From Russula earlei (lineage: Eukaryota > Basidiomycota > Agaricomycetes > Russulales > Russulaceae), in the NCBI GenBank assembly GCA_025769875.1, contig JAGFNK010000018.1, positions 124,001-188,000 on the forward strand: a stretch of 64,000 bases of DNA, read 5' to 3'. Made by a program: the position numbers and the translations under genes. The notes beneath the pieces are model-generated. The model searched no databases and had not been told where the DNA came from. It was given only the letters and a program-made list of their open reading frames with translations. Position 1 is the stretch's first letter; every line of letters starts with the position of its first letter. Shown here piece after piece: positions 1-11,199 of the stretch.

Positions 1-640
1 GGATAACAGCTACGCCATTATACACAACCCAGTCACCGAAGCAAGCACTCACGGCATCTTCACTCTTTTCATAGATAGCTGCATAGAGCGTCGCTGTCAG
101 CCCAGTGTGAGATACTGGTCCTCCATGATTACAAATTACTTACGTGCGCAGTTCGAAGGGGCGAAGGTGGTCTGTGCGTGGTCTTCCTTGAGGTGCAATG
201 CAGAGGTCGTTCGGCCCGACTTCTGTTTGTATTTTCGGGGTCGCTACGCAGCAGCGGGCTCCCCTGCGAAACTGAGTAAGAAGTGCCACATATCGGAAGG
301 GAGTTGAGTTGATCAGTATCACACCACCAGCCAACGACGGCGATGCACTGTTGTCCTTGCGATTCATGCTCGGTGAGTTACTCCGACGATGTCCTGTTTT
401 CTCTTGACTAAGGGGAGGACCAACGTAGCTAGATGAAGGCCAAAGGTCGCGGCTCGATCACCCTTTGCTCGACCCGATGACGGTGCAGACGGTACTCCTG
501 CGCAGCTTATCAGAGGGTCTGGTGGAAGGAGCTGGATTGGGTCGCGTGAGGCCAGTAGGCTTTTTCCCCACAGGGTTTTTTTATCGCCCTGGCCAATAAT
601 CGCGGTGGTGGTAATGTGAGGAAGGGAGAAGTTGCCCGCG
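1..640. other. No gene recognised
   Basis: Only short open frames without recognisable motifs lie here on either strand. The last ~50 bases resemble the flank of the tandem repeat that follows. I see no RNA gene or transposon end. Confidence 0.4.
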
Positions 641-1075
641 GTGCTCATGACGCAATCATGGTTGCTACAAGAGGTATGTCTCTGTGTTTATTGTCCGTCA
701 CAGCAGATGCTGAGATCTTGTAGCACCATGCGCACCCGGACAATGGAGAGGGGAGTTGGTTGAATTTTTGGGTTTTTGTGTTGGGGAGAAATCGTCCGCG
801 GTGCTCATGACGCGATCATGGTTGCTACAAGGGGTATGTCTCTGTGTTTTTTGTCCGTCACGGCAGATGTTGAGATCTCGTAGCACCCTGCGCACCCGGG
901 CAATAGAGAGGGGAGTTGGTTGATTTTGCGTTGGGGAGAAATCGCCCGGGTGCTCATGACGCGATCATGGCTGCTACAAGAGGTGTGTCTCTGTGTTGAT
1001 TGTCCGTCACAGCAGATGTTGAGATATTTTAGCACCCTACGCACCCGGGCAATAGCGAGGGGAGATGGTTGAACA
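641..1075. repeat. Three-unit tandem repeat of ~150 bp
   Basis: Units begin at 641, 801 and 950 with the phrase gtgctcatgacgc and run on through a shared 'gtatgtctctgtgtt...tccgtcacagcagatg' block, a 'gcacccggacaatg' block and 'gggagttggttga'. Spacing is about 160 and 149 bp, with indels in the T-rich spacer. The third unit fades near 1075. It is non-coding as far as I can see and ends about 340 bp upstream of the RPL14 start. Confidence 0.85.
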
Positions 1076-1412
1076 TTTTTGTGTTTTTATGTTTAAGAAT
1101 TAATACGTTACACTTACGATGAGAAACACGGACTCTCGTTAAAATCACGGCAACACCCGTATAATTAACACTCCGAAAGCTCTGCATGCCGTCGACGACA
1201 GCGGACGAATCCTCCAGACAAGAGCCATGCCCGTGAGTGTTACTTTCACTGCATCGCAGAGTAAACCCAAGGTGGGTTTGTCCTGCTTTACAATCTGAGC
1301 TTTTCGTCATGATGGATGTCACTTGGTAGCTTCAGATGTACCACTGCCAGTAGGAGCAGCTGTCGGTGGTTTCGGGCACAATGGGATTTTCGAAATGAGG
1401 ATCTGACATTAC
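1076..1412 (+). other. RPL14 upstream region
   Basis: This stretch separates the tandem repeat from the RPL14 start codon. I see no open frame with a recognisable product and no clear TATA box. It is the likely promoter region of RPL14 by position only. Confidence 0.35.
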
Positions 1413-1934
1413 ATGTCGCAGCTAGAATCAAACTTCAACCGCTTCGTAGAGGTTGGCAGAGGTAAGCCTTGGTGATACCTTCCTTTTCAAAACTGATAAA
1501 CCTTCTTCAAGTTGTGCTCCTCAAAGCCGGTCCTTATGCAGGTCACATCGCAGTCATTGTTGAAATAATTGACCACAACAGGGTAGGAGGAACGATGCCA
1601 TATACATCCCTTCTTGGTCTCCTCACATGGTTATCAGGCAATCATCGATGGTCCCACAACCGGCGTCCCGCGCCAAGCTTTCCCTTATCGACACCTTACC
1701 CTCACACCTTTGACCGTCTCGAAACTTCCGCGCAATGCAGGCTCTGGCACGGTGAAGAAATATGTCGACAAACCTGGCATTGTTACGAAATGGGAGTCGA
1801 CGGCGTGGGCAAAGAAACGTGCTGCTGCAGGGAAGCGGCGAACACTCTCAGACTTTGAACGTTTCCAAGTCATGTTACACAAAAAGTCGCGACGCGATAA
1901 GGTGCGGAAGGTGCTCAAGGCTGCTAAGGCATGA
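1413..1934 (+). CDS. RPL14: 60S ribosomal protein L14 (eL14), three exons
   Basis: This is a structural protein of the large cytosolic ribosomal subunit. Exons are 1413-1461, 1512-1582 and 1638-1934; introns of 50 and 55 bp have GT...AG ends and restore one 138-residue frame, close to the usual fungal length. The first exon gives RFVEVGR, the second VVLLKAGPYAGHIAVIVEI and DHNR, and the third AIIDGPTTGVPRQAFPYRHL followed by the family's LSDFERFQVM block and a Lys/Arg-rich tail ending KAAKA. The start was chosen because it lies one short exon before the conserved VEVGR motif. No lesion is visible. It is the clearest housekeeping gene in the window and appears intact. Confidence 0.95.
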
Positions 1935-2222
1935 GTTCGCCAGGGACAGAGCGAAGGTGGTGTTCGGTTTGAACGGTGGCCGCGGGGCGTATGACCATGA
2001 CCTAATTTTACTGGGATCTGTCCTCAGTATGCCAATTGTCATCATTGTCTCATTATCACTCTTGCGCAATGTTACATTAACATATGGCATGTTCTCCAGA
2101 GGATGCTTTAGCCTAAGTAATTTGGACCCTTATCTGGCTACCGCCCAGCTGGGAGACACATTTCAACTGGCCCATATGGCACCGGCGTCGCACGTTGTCG
2201 CGGGTTCGCTGAGCATCTTACC

Positions 2223-3010
2223 TCACTGTTGCCTTTGCAAGTACAATTGGATTGCATGATAAGAAGTGTAAACAAATGCCCTGTCGCATGTCTTGAACGC
2301 TTCTGCGCGACTGATCAACTGGTGAAGTTGTGGGACGACAAAGTCGAGGGCCATGAAAAGTGTTGCGTTACGTTTCTTAAGTGGAGACTCGATTTGGGTT
2401 AGTAAGTCTTCAAAGTACTCGTGAACGCCATGGAACAGAAGATCGGTGAGAGCAGGGAGAACAGAGCGAGCGAGTGGAGGTCGAGGTCGAGTCGTCGGAT
2501 CGGGTCGAGATTGAGGGGATTGGAATCCAAGGTGAAGGACTTGGAGTGTGGACATGACGGACAGGGCGGTGACCAAAGCCTGGGGCGAAATGTAACACGA
2601 ATGGGGAACGAGCCAATGGTCGAGCACGACAAGGTGAGTGGCAGACAGGACAATGTCGCACAAGCTGATCCTCCTAGGAACAAATCCGAAAGGGACGTCA
2701 CCGCATGTTCTTTCACCGAAATGTCAGCTGCGAGAATGGTTCTGCATTGCCGCTGCCAATGTGATGTTGGAATGCGGAACAGGTTGATTTCGCACATGCG
2801 GTGGTGCCAGTGGTGATTCGACTCGCTACATTTCCACAGCGGTCGAGGTAAACTTATCGCCACCGGAAAGACTGGCAAGATGTCGAGTATCTCAGATCGC
2901 AGGTTCAGGCGACGTGGGTATGCAAACACGATGTCCGGTACACGTGGACCAGTGTGTGCCATCCGTTTGACCATCCACATGGAAATAGAGTGTTTCCATG
3001 ATTGGGGAGT
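2223..3010 (-). pseudogene. F-box/LRR-like protein pseudogene
   Basis: Three minus-strand frames together spell the mushroom family of F-box proteins with a leucine-rich C-terminal half. The first (about 3000-2920) gives WHTLVHVYR, the second (2960-2640) gives DIVFAYPRRLNLRSEILDILP, a later CEINLFRI and FLGGSA, and the third (2663-2223) gives YISPQALVTALSVM, FQSPQSRPD and VLPALTDLLFHGVHEYFEDL. At least two frameshifts, near 2925 and near 2650, break the gene, and no F-box helix or start codon is visible upstream. The hAT element begins at 3092, so the 5' part may have been lost there. Members of this family normally act as substrate adaptors of SCF ubiquitin ligases. This copy should be non-functional. 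Confidence 0.7.
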
Positions 3011-3091
3011 GTATAAATCGTCACCCGGTCTACAATCGATCGATCAGTGGTCGCTATGGACGATGAAAAAGAGACATACAGTACCCCGGCA

Positions 3092-3109
3092 TAGTGTGGC
3101 GGGAAATAG
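3092..3109 (+). repeat. hAT left terminal inverted repeat
   Basis: It is an 18-bp perfect inverted match to 8067-8084, preceded by the target duplication ccccggca at 3084-3091. Confidence 0.92.
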
Positions 3110-3842
3110 ACGTTTGAAAATTGCACCTGCAAATTAGCCCGGCTATTTTGCAGCTAATTTGCCGAACTTCGTAAGATGGTCAAAACGCGGTGCGAATTAG
3201 GGCAAATTTGCCCGAGAATGCCAGTGTGTCTATGGGCTGTGAACTTCGACTCAACTGTCTCAACAGGGCCGTGGTTGCCCAGCTTGAAATAAAAGATCTC
3301 GAGGACAAGCTGTAGCCATACAGTAATGTTTACTTTTGATAGACTAATATCAAATTTTCATTGTGTCTGTGCCTCGGTTTGCCCCAATTATCACCCCCAA
3401 TCATCCCAATGAGCTCACTGGCATGCAAGTTTGAGCAGCTCAAGCTGTACCTGAAAGCTCTCCCAGAAGCTCTCCCATTAGTTGATATAACCAACCAGGA
3501 TGCAAAAATCAACCGACTTTTGATGTTTTCAATCGATGAGGAATGGGTCCAAGATGTAGGGGAAGAGGGCACTGTAAATCGGGAGATTGAGGTCGCATTG
3601 CAGCAATTTCTGCCAAGGAATGATGCTGGGATCTTCTATATCACCCAACAAGGAAAAGGGATTGAAGAATTGGCAACAGTACTTGAGTACTGGGTGACAA
3701 AGCTTCCAGGATCTACCATATTGCAGTCATGGCTCAAGAGTTCAATCAATTCTGCAGAAAAGTGTATCTTGAAGTATGGTGGGAAGGTGAGCTTTCCCTC
3801 TGGTGATTGGACTTCGATATGAGACCACCAACTCCACAGCTC

Positions 3843-4052
3843 CTGGACATCCAAGTTGACGACGCACCTGGACCGTCAAGGACAGCACTGCAGCCTAAGA
3901 ATGTGTTTGCAAAATCGAAAGATCTGGCTCAACGAGGTTGTCAGACCCTGGACATCCAAGTTGACGATGCACCTGGACCATCAAGGACAGCACCGCTGCC
4001 TAAGAATGTGTTTGCAAAATTGAAAGATCCGGCTCAACGAGGTTGTCAGACC
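3843..4052 (+). repeat. Tandem 105-bp duplication inside the hAT transposase
   Basis: Two adjacent 105-bp units (3843-3947 and 3948-4052) differ at only a few bases. Each codes 35 residues beginning LDIQVDDAPGPSRTA and ending AQRGCQT, so the duplication keeps the reading frame. Confidence 0.9.
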
Positions 4053-5621
4053 ACCCTCAATGGATCTGCTGCGGCAACCTTTCACAAATCCATTCGCAAA
4101 GATCCCAAGAAGCCTGATACCAAAGCCCTCCATGATACGGAGGACTCTGATTACATTACCGATGACGAGTCTGACGATGGACGTAAAGGAGGGAAAAAGA
4201 TATTCCCACTGCTCCTTAGGATTTCAAGGCCATGCCATGCCATCACTGATCCGCAGAAGAAAATGGCTCGGTGTATTGCAAGCAAGGGATGTCGAACAAC
4301 CTGGGGCTGGCCACGCGATAAAACGCGAATCCTGAAACATGCCATGCACTGTGGATATCTGGCCAAGATGGAGGGAGGAGCCTTGGTTCGAGCTGCTGTA
4401 GAAGAACTTGCAGGGAAACAACCCAGTCTCCTCGACCAATTGGACAAGAAGATGGGGATAGAAAAGAAGCGCACACACAAGGACCTGAGCAGTGCCAGTA
4501 TGGAAGCGCCACCCTTGAAGCGTTCAAGAACCGAGCCACTTGTTGGCTGCTTGAGCAAGTTTCCAGAGTCTTCTGGGCAAACGAAGCTCACCCCAATTTG
4601 TGCTGGGAGCTCTAATTTGTCATTTAGCAAGTACCGCACTGAAGGGAGGAAGGCACTCAAGGAAAAGGCAAATAAAGCCTTGATTGAGTTTATCGTGTGT
4701 TGTGGGATTCCTCCACGCATCATCCAGCACCAAAAGTTCAAGAATTTGGTGAATGTCCTCAATGGGAATTACATACCTCCAAGCTGCACCACATTTGAGG
4801 ACAGCCTGGTTCCATCTTACGCTGCTGCTACCCGACTGACTGTTATCAACTATCTCAAGAAATGCAGAGATATGACACTCACTTTTGATGGAGGTAAACT
4901 TGGGATGAAGAAGTTTTTTTCTGTGCATGTCACCACTGCCCATCGCCAGTCATTCTGTATGGAGCTTGATGATGTTGACAGACTAAGTCAAACGGGAGAA
5001 TACATCTGTGACCTTCTGTACAAGGTGAGTTCTTATTCAATAATGATGTGAATGGAGGCTGTGACACATCACAAAGTGGGTGACAGAGATAGGGATCTAC
5101 CGTTTCTGCTGTGTGTCATCTGATGATACTGGGAATACCAACAAGGGCCATTGACTATTTGTGGCAATCGCACCACGAGTACTGAATTTGGCAGATGCAT
5201 GTCACAACTTGCACAACACCTGTAAGGACATGTGCAATCTGCCTGAATTTCAACCGGTATCTTCCATCCTGGATTCCTGGATCCCTGAACAAATAGATTA
5301 AGTTATCTTGTCCAGGTGCTTTCTCAATTGCAAGACCTTTTGGCATTCATGGGCCTTTCAACCTATACACTTGACTGGTTTGATGTTGCTCGTAAAGATC
5401 TACATATACAGCACGGCCTCCAATCAGTTGGAGAAACAAGGTTTGGGACCATCTATTGGTCACTCGACTCAGTTGTGCAGGGAATACCAGCGTTCACAAA
5501 GATTGTTCGTAACCCAGGCCTTGGTATTGATAACGCAGTAAGCCGACTCATCAATCTGAGATTGGGCCACATATATTCAAATTGTCTTAACTAGATGCTT
5601 CACACCTTGTTTGACGATGAT

Positions 5622-6185
5622 TGTCAAGACACGTACTGCTGATCACTAAGGACTCAGGAGCAGGTGGGCAGGGGTCGGAACAGATGGTACGCGGCGTAAA
5701 CGGCGTTGAACAGGAGGACGAGCCAAACGACTAGAAGATACCAGATAGGGACTGGTACGTGTTGCAGGAGGCAGAGGCGAAGAGTAGAGGCCAGTGCAGC
5801 GAGGGACTTTAAACAAGGCGGTCGTTGAAGAGTACCTTGAAGGCGAGGGAAGGCTTTAGACTGAGCAGTCGCAGGGGAGTACCCAGGAAGTGGAGAGTAT
5901 CACAAATGGACAGTCTGACGACTGCCATGCTTCATTGGGGCTTATATACAGTAGACAGGGTCGATTACAAAGCACTGGGACTATTCTAGACTCTTTGGTA
6001 CCATCCAATAGGACTACAGAGGCATAAACTTGCTTATGCCAAGTTTCAGGCTTACTGAGCGCATTACTGATCATTGTGGAGCGATGACGTCATTATGATG
6101 TCACTGTGGGGCGCTTAGTGAGCCTATGAGGTCACTGTGGAGTCGCTCAGTCAGCCATGATGTCATTGGAGCCTTGATGACGTCA
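5622..6185 (-). mobile_element. Solo LTR inserted in the hAT transposase gene
   Basis: The 564-bp insert starts TGTCAAG and ends GACGTCA on the plus strand and is flanked by gatgat on both sides (5616-5621, 6186-6191), a 5-6 bp duplication. Read on the minus strand it has a TATA-type box (TGTATATAAG, near 5950) followed by a pyrimidine-rich leader, as in an LTR promoter. Two TGACGTCA octamers (6085-6092, 6178-6185) and related copies sit in the putative U3 part. No internal region remains, so it is the product of LTR-LTR recombination. The superfamily is uncertain. Confidence 0.8.
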
Positions 6186-8066
6186 GATGATTTATGCAAC
6201 AGTTTCTAAGAGTTTGTGCCGCTGTTTCGGGTCCATGGTGGCTGGGTGGCCATGTGGCTGCCACGCGATGATTACCCAATTAGGAAACCGGTGCCTGGTC
6301 GTGTTAGAGTGCTTTTGCAATAGCAATATCTTGTACCGCAGGAGGGATAGCCCAGAAAATGGAAGGGAGTCGGCAATGCAAAGTGAGGGTGGTCTTTCTT
6401 GAGTAAAATAGGACAATCCTTGGCCAGGACTTGGCCTTGGTTCGTAACAATGATGAGGATGTTTTTGCCTTTCAGAGGGATTTGAAGCAGCTTGGGGCTG
6501 TTCTGATGCCATTTGCTCGTGCAATCCAGTGTCTGGAAGCCAAGGACACCAATCCTGCGGACGTGTACACCTACTGGCTTGTGATTGTGGCTCATCTTCA
6601 AGATCTCCTGACCAAGGATGATAGTCTGAAAGAAAAGTCAAAGTATGGAAGAAGATTTGTGCGATAGCAAATTCCTGGTTTGCACAGCTTATAGAAAATG
6701 AGCGGGCATCAAACGTCTACCTGACTGCATTTGTACTTGACCCTGGTAGTATTCCCACGCGATCTTGTATTTGGGTATCAACTTATTGCATTTATCTATG
6801 GACTAGAAAACCGGGCTGCACTAATCCTCACCAACCCAAACCCTCTTTCAATTCCCTCTGTGACAATTACAAGAGAGAAAGGGAAGCCTACTATCAGATC
6901 GAGGCCCGAGATTATTGATGGAATTGGGCTTAGCTTACTAAAGCTTCTGCAGAATGAGTATGGTGATGAATATCGTGCAGGTCGTTCTGTGGAAGAGGCA
7001 AGAAGAGTCATGGAAGACATCAATCCTCACCTTGCAAAGCGGAATCCACACGAGGCCCTGCACGCCCTGAAGGCTCAGTTCAGGGCATATTTGGCTGGTG
7101 TCGAGCTGTTCAATCGCAAATGTGGGTGAAATGAAAGTGTTCGTGATTATTGGAGCCGGCTGTTAGATAACGAGGATTCTGATGTGCTGGCGGTATGTGA
7201 TCCTCAAGCTGCGAACACAACAGGCAAGATGCTCACCATGTTCATTTATGCAAGGCCCTCGCTGTTAAGATCTTCTCTGCTATGCCTGTCTCTATGGTCG
7301 ACGAGCGTGCAATGTCTGTTGTAACTTGGCTGAATAGTCCAAGATGGAAACGACAGAAGGTACCTACAATAGCAAATCAGCTGATAATTCGAGGGTTCAA
7401 TCAGCTTGACAGGGAGGTATGTCTTTCATCTACAAAGCAAACTATGTGCTTGGTCAAGCAACCTTGCTCAGGAACAACCACGGAAGCCTGTTACCGTGAA
7501 TTGGAGAGACATACGAGCCACAATTAACCAATCCCCAATTGCTTTGCAACATGCTACTCATAAAGTGGCCGTGGATGGAGATCAGAGTGATGATGATAGT
7601 TGTGATGAGAGTGAGATCCCTGCACATGTTGACCCAGAAGCAGATCCCCTGAAGTGGCTGGATGATGGCCTTCCAGACTTGTCTGGATTCGAGCATCGTT
7701 ACTTTGATCTTGCGGCTGAGTTTGATATCTCTCGTTATATCCAGATATTGGCAGATAGCATCTCTGATGACACAACAACACACAGTGGAAATATGCAGCA
7801 GTCTTCGGGCTCAGGAAATAGCTTTGGGAATAAGGAGGCTGGTGATTTCGTACCAGCAGATGAAGAGTGGGGGCGATGGTCTTAACGCGTGCAAAAGCAT
7901 GTTATGTAATTGTTGATCTGGGCTAACTAGCGCAAATTTGCCGCGAAATAGCAAAATAGCTATTTTGCGATGCGAATCAGACCGGGTAAATTAACCGAAA
8001 ATTACACTGCGAAATAGACCTCGCCAGATGCCGAAGCAAATTTGCTGGGTGAATTAGGCGTCGGAG

Positions 8067-8084
8067 CTATTTCCCGCCACACTA
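8067..8084 (-). repeat. hAT right terminal inverted repeat
   Basis: It is an 18-bp perfect inverted match to 3092-3109, followed by the second copy of the duplication ccccggca at 8085-8092. Confidence 0.92.
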
Positions 8085-8317
8085 CCCCGGCAACGCGCGC
8101 TATGACTTGACTTGCTTTCCACGAACACAACTACGTGAGACTTGGTCAATTCAGGAATGGTAACAATGAAGTTCGTTCGACATACATAGGGAATGAGGAA
8201 GTTGGGTATGGTGGTCGTCTGGAATTACTTACCACAGCCTGAGTTTTTATATTTGAGTGGGGCATGTGTTCGTAGTATCAACGATCCGATATTTGAATAG
8301 CGCTGCCGTATCACATT

Positions 8318-10223
8318 TTAGCTACTTTTTCTGTTTTTAATCGTATTGATCGTATTCAGCAACACCCGCCTATCATCATCTTTCGAAATCGTCGAAAGAG
8401 CATCTTCCGCTCGCCCATCCGTCAACTCGGTGGTGAGCAGTCCGGTTGGATACATTGCATCTCCAACTTTGCCCCCCCAGTCAAAATCTAATAGTATCAT
8501 CCTTTCTCCATCATAAAGTATGTTGGGCTCCCGTAGGTCCCCGTGAACGAGCCCGCGATCATGGAATTCTTCCATGAGCTTCCATAACTCGTCACAGAGA
8601 CCCTCGAGGTCTTGTGACGAAGAGGGGAATACAGGTGACGAAATGTACTCCATAGCAATGGCGAACCAACCTCCTGGGAGTTCCTGGAAGCCGAGAATCT
8701 TTGGGGCATGTCTTCGATGAGCACAAAGCTCGTGCAGTTCGATCGAGTACCGTCGCGAAAACTTCACGATGATTTCTATGTTTTCGTCCGGCGTTTTGGC
8801 GATGTACAGGTGGCGGTAGTCCTGCGTATCGTGATGGAGCCCAATAATCCGAAATTCGAGTTTCGCGTCCTTATTGTCGCGCCTCGTCAACGCCGAGATG
8901 TATGGAAGGTTAACGTCGTGTGGGATCGCGCCCTCACCCTTGACGAAGAGCCGTATGTCATTATCTATGCATCGTAAAAGATGCAATGCGCCATAAAAGG
9001 CGGCATATAGACTCTCTCGATCATCACCATCGACGGCGGATGGGATACACGACAACATAGGGGTGAGGCTGACAACGCGCCAACAGTCTTGAAGAAAAAG
9101 GACTCCGAAAAACATGACATAAGGGCCTCGCACGCAAGTCAGGCTTGTACGATAGGAGACCAAGTGACGCTCGGCTTACCAACAATTGTCAGGCCGAGAC
9201 ACGGCACCCGCCACCGAAACGGTCCTCTTTGGTCTTTCATTGCTTGAGTGTGCGATTTGGCGATGCAACTAACGAGTTCCACGGCAGGTATCGAATTGAT
9301 GTCAGCGAGCTCGTTTTTGAACTCTACCACACACGACACTGCGCCGTGTGGGCCGAGAAAATGACCATCCGTACGGCCATTACGAATGGTGCCCTGCTTA
9401 AGGGGTGGACAGTCACGGTTGCGAAAGGAAAAAATCGAGTTCAAAGCCAGTAGGCCCTCGACCATCCGGCTGGCCTCGTTGTTGTATAACGTGGTCATCC
9501 GTTCGGAGAAAGAGTCGACGGCCATTTCCAGTTCTCCCCTCGCCTTCGTCGAAGCACGTGTATTATGCCGACCTTTATAGATATCGAGAAAGTGACCGAA
9601 GCCGTCATATAAGAGGGAAATAGGAGGAAGCGAATCAGACTCAGGACGGTCGTCCCGAATCCTTTCAAGTGGGACTGTTTGTATTGACCTGTACACTTTC
9701 GGCGAGCCGATCCGAGAAGCAGAAGTTGAAACAAGTTTACGCTTCAGCAAAGACTCCAACGTTATCTTGCCATCGAAGGGAGATCCCGTTTCTGATCAGA
9801 TGAGCGTTTGGAACAGCAAGTTGATAGGGCAAGCCAAGTTAAACGGGAAGCGAAGATTAAGCATAATGTTATCAGCAACACTCATGACTAACCACGGGAA
9901 TTCTCACCAATTTCCGGGACCTCCACGAGGATGCTGACCCTCTCCTCTAGAGGATCCCTCTGGAATATTTTGGAGAGCAAGCGAGATGATACTTTCAGCG
10001 GCGTTTTCGAAGCTTGTTTAGCAGCTTCCTCAAGGTCCTCGTCATCAGGTAGGTCGACTTGGTAGAGTTTGAGTCGGTCGGCGTCGACACCTTTCAAATC
10101 GTTAGGTTTCCTCTGTGAGATCGCCTCTTTCAAGTGGTCAACAGTCTTGGACCGTTCGATATTGACTGAGAATGGGTTGCCCATTCCAATAATATAGACA
10201 AAAAGATCCAGTTTTGCGGCCAT
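8318..10223 (-). CDS. Crinkler-like protein: ubiquitin-like header, nuclease-like middle, kinase-like C-terminus
   Basis: Predicted exons are 10223-9908, 9791-9180 and 9126-8318, joined at canonical sites (GTGAGA...CAG and GTAAGC...GAG) into one 578-residue frame with no stop. Residues 1-100 match the Crinkler N-terminal ubiquitin-like header (LFVYIIGMG, SKTVDHLKEAI, LDADRL-like LKGVDADRLKLYQV, LLSKIF). Residues about 210-300 hold a TDG aspartate (about 247) and a VEFKNE block (Glu 262, Lys 264), which fits a PD-(D/E)xK-type nuclease core. Residues about 400-560 hold a kinase-like fold with a VKF lysine (about 431), HGDLREPN catalytic loop (Asp about 506) and DFDWGG (Asp about 523). In oomycetes and fungi such proteins are secreted or host-nucleus-directed effectors or inter-organism toxins; here no signal peptide is obvious. 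It lies between a hAT and a copia element. Function is inferred from architecture only. Confidence 0.85.
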
Positions 10224-10693
10224 GGTAGCAGATGAGGATGGATGTTGAAGAGTGGGGAATAAAGAGTGTAGGCTTATAACGCGTCGCGCGTTCTACTGAA
10301 CTTGAAACTCCGAGTCAGTGGCTCGGCTGTAAAGACCGCGACTCGGTGTCTGATCGATTGCACGTCTCCCCTCTGACCCCTCCGACTGACAGGAAAACTA
10401 AGACAGGCAATTAAAGATCTGGCTGTCTTGTGGCGGGAGTGCCTGTGTGCAGCTGCACGCGTGACCATGCTGAAAGTTCAAAGGGCTTTGTATCCGTATC
10501 CTTGGCACATTGTGTCTCTAGCGCAAATTTCAGTGTTTCGGTGTGGAGTCCACGTTCCCCGTCTCCTACTCCTTGTTCACATTGCGGCGGCCACATGTTA
10601 AATTCGAGTCCGACGCGAACATTGAATGTATCAAATTGATTGATCATCCCGATATGTCCTCGCCTCATTTTGTTTTGGCCCCCTTACTTGCGG
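10224..10693. other. Upstream region of the Crinkler-like gene
   Basis: It separates the Crinkler-like start codon from copia-A1. No frame with a recognisable product is visible, and it should hold the promoter of the minus-strand gene. No clear regulatory motif was identified. Confidence 0.4.
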
Positions 10694-10698
10694 CTCCA

Positions 10699-11136
10699 TG
10701 TTGAATCGCGCAGTGATAAGGTAGATTAGATCGTAATAGATCTAATAAAAAATGATATTCAGTTTCTGTGAGACGAAACTATTGTGTCATATTTACCTAA
10801 TAAAAATGATACTACAACACGTAATCAGCTACTGATAAGATCGTGAGATAGTAAGTACTTACTTCAGTTTCTGTGAGATGAAAGTGAAGTATCTACTGTA
10901 TGTACGACGCTCTTAAGTATCTGAGAGCGTCCCTAATTATTTTGTCTATAGTAACTATCAAATTGTTTTCACGATCGCTATGTGCTAGCTACCGATTGTC
11001 TTAGATCATACTATCAATTTTGTTATCGTACGCGTTTCAGCAACTGATCTGAAACGCTTATGTGGTCCAGGCCTGTGGGCCACCCGGACAGTTTGGGCCG
11101 ACACGTCAAACGCTTCGGCTACTCTTTATCTCAACA
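10699..11136 (-). repeat. Copia-A1 3' LTR
   Basis: It is 438 bp and begins TGTTGA and ends CAACA on the plus strand. It matches 15414-15851 along its whole length. Confidence 0.93.
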
Positions 11137-11199
11137 TCCCCCCGTGATCTAGACAGTCAGTAGATTGGATCAGATGAGACCTAACCCAGTGACGAAGGA

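Larger units (their letters stand above)
3409..7885 (+). pseudogene. hAT transposase, multi-exon, disrupted
   Basis: The first methionine of the long frame is at 3409. An N-terminal segment (3409-3822) of unknown fold runs by a frame change near 3815 into the frame 3825-5051, which has a BED-like Cys/His block (ARCIASKGC ... HAMHC, about 4263-4352) and a DDE-region block ending LTFDGG (about 4870-4895). A GT donor after LLYK (about 5023) suggests an intron. Next come DDTGNT and NLADACHNLHNTCKDMCNLPEF (about 5125-5250), then TRFGTIYWSLDSV and a nearby NPGLGID (5316-5560). After the solo LTR the gene resumes with TNPADVYTYWLVI (about 6545-6590), a block around 6731-7129, and the C-terminal dimerisation part (ALAVKIFSAMPVSMVDERAM, about 7250-7320; VNWRDIR near 7490). 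Some breaks are introns, but the LTR insertion and frame changes make an active product unlikely. Confidence 0.8.
3092..8084 (+). mobile_element. hAT-superfamily DNA transposon, full length with 8-bp TSD
   Basis: The element is bounded by 18-bp inverted termini, TAGTGTGGCGGGAAATAG at 3092-3109 and its complement at 8067-8084. The octamer ccccggca lies immediately outside both ends (3084-3091 and 8085-8092). An 8-bp duplication and a TAGNG-type terminus are hallmarks of hAT. Subterminal blocks rich in gcaaatttgc motifs occur at both ends (about 3120-3215 and 7928-8060) and may be transposase binding sites. Inside lies a multi-exon plus-strand transposase gene, split by a later solo LTR (5622-6185). 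Confidence 0.92.

Noticed and set aside
140..367. Short frames in the first 640 bases
   Set aside because: They have no motifs, no codon pattern and overlap on both strands.
2399..2816. Plus-strand frame with Arg/Ser-rich text
   Set aside because: It is opposite to the F-box/LRR pseudogene, whose minus-strand text is recognisable.
4151..4762. A 203-codon minus-strand frame
   Set aside because: It is the antisense shadow of the hAT transposase coding exon.
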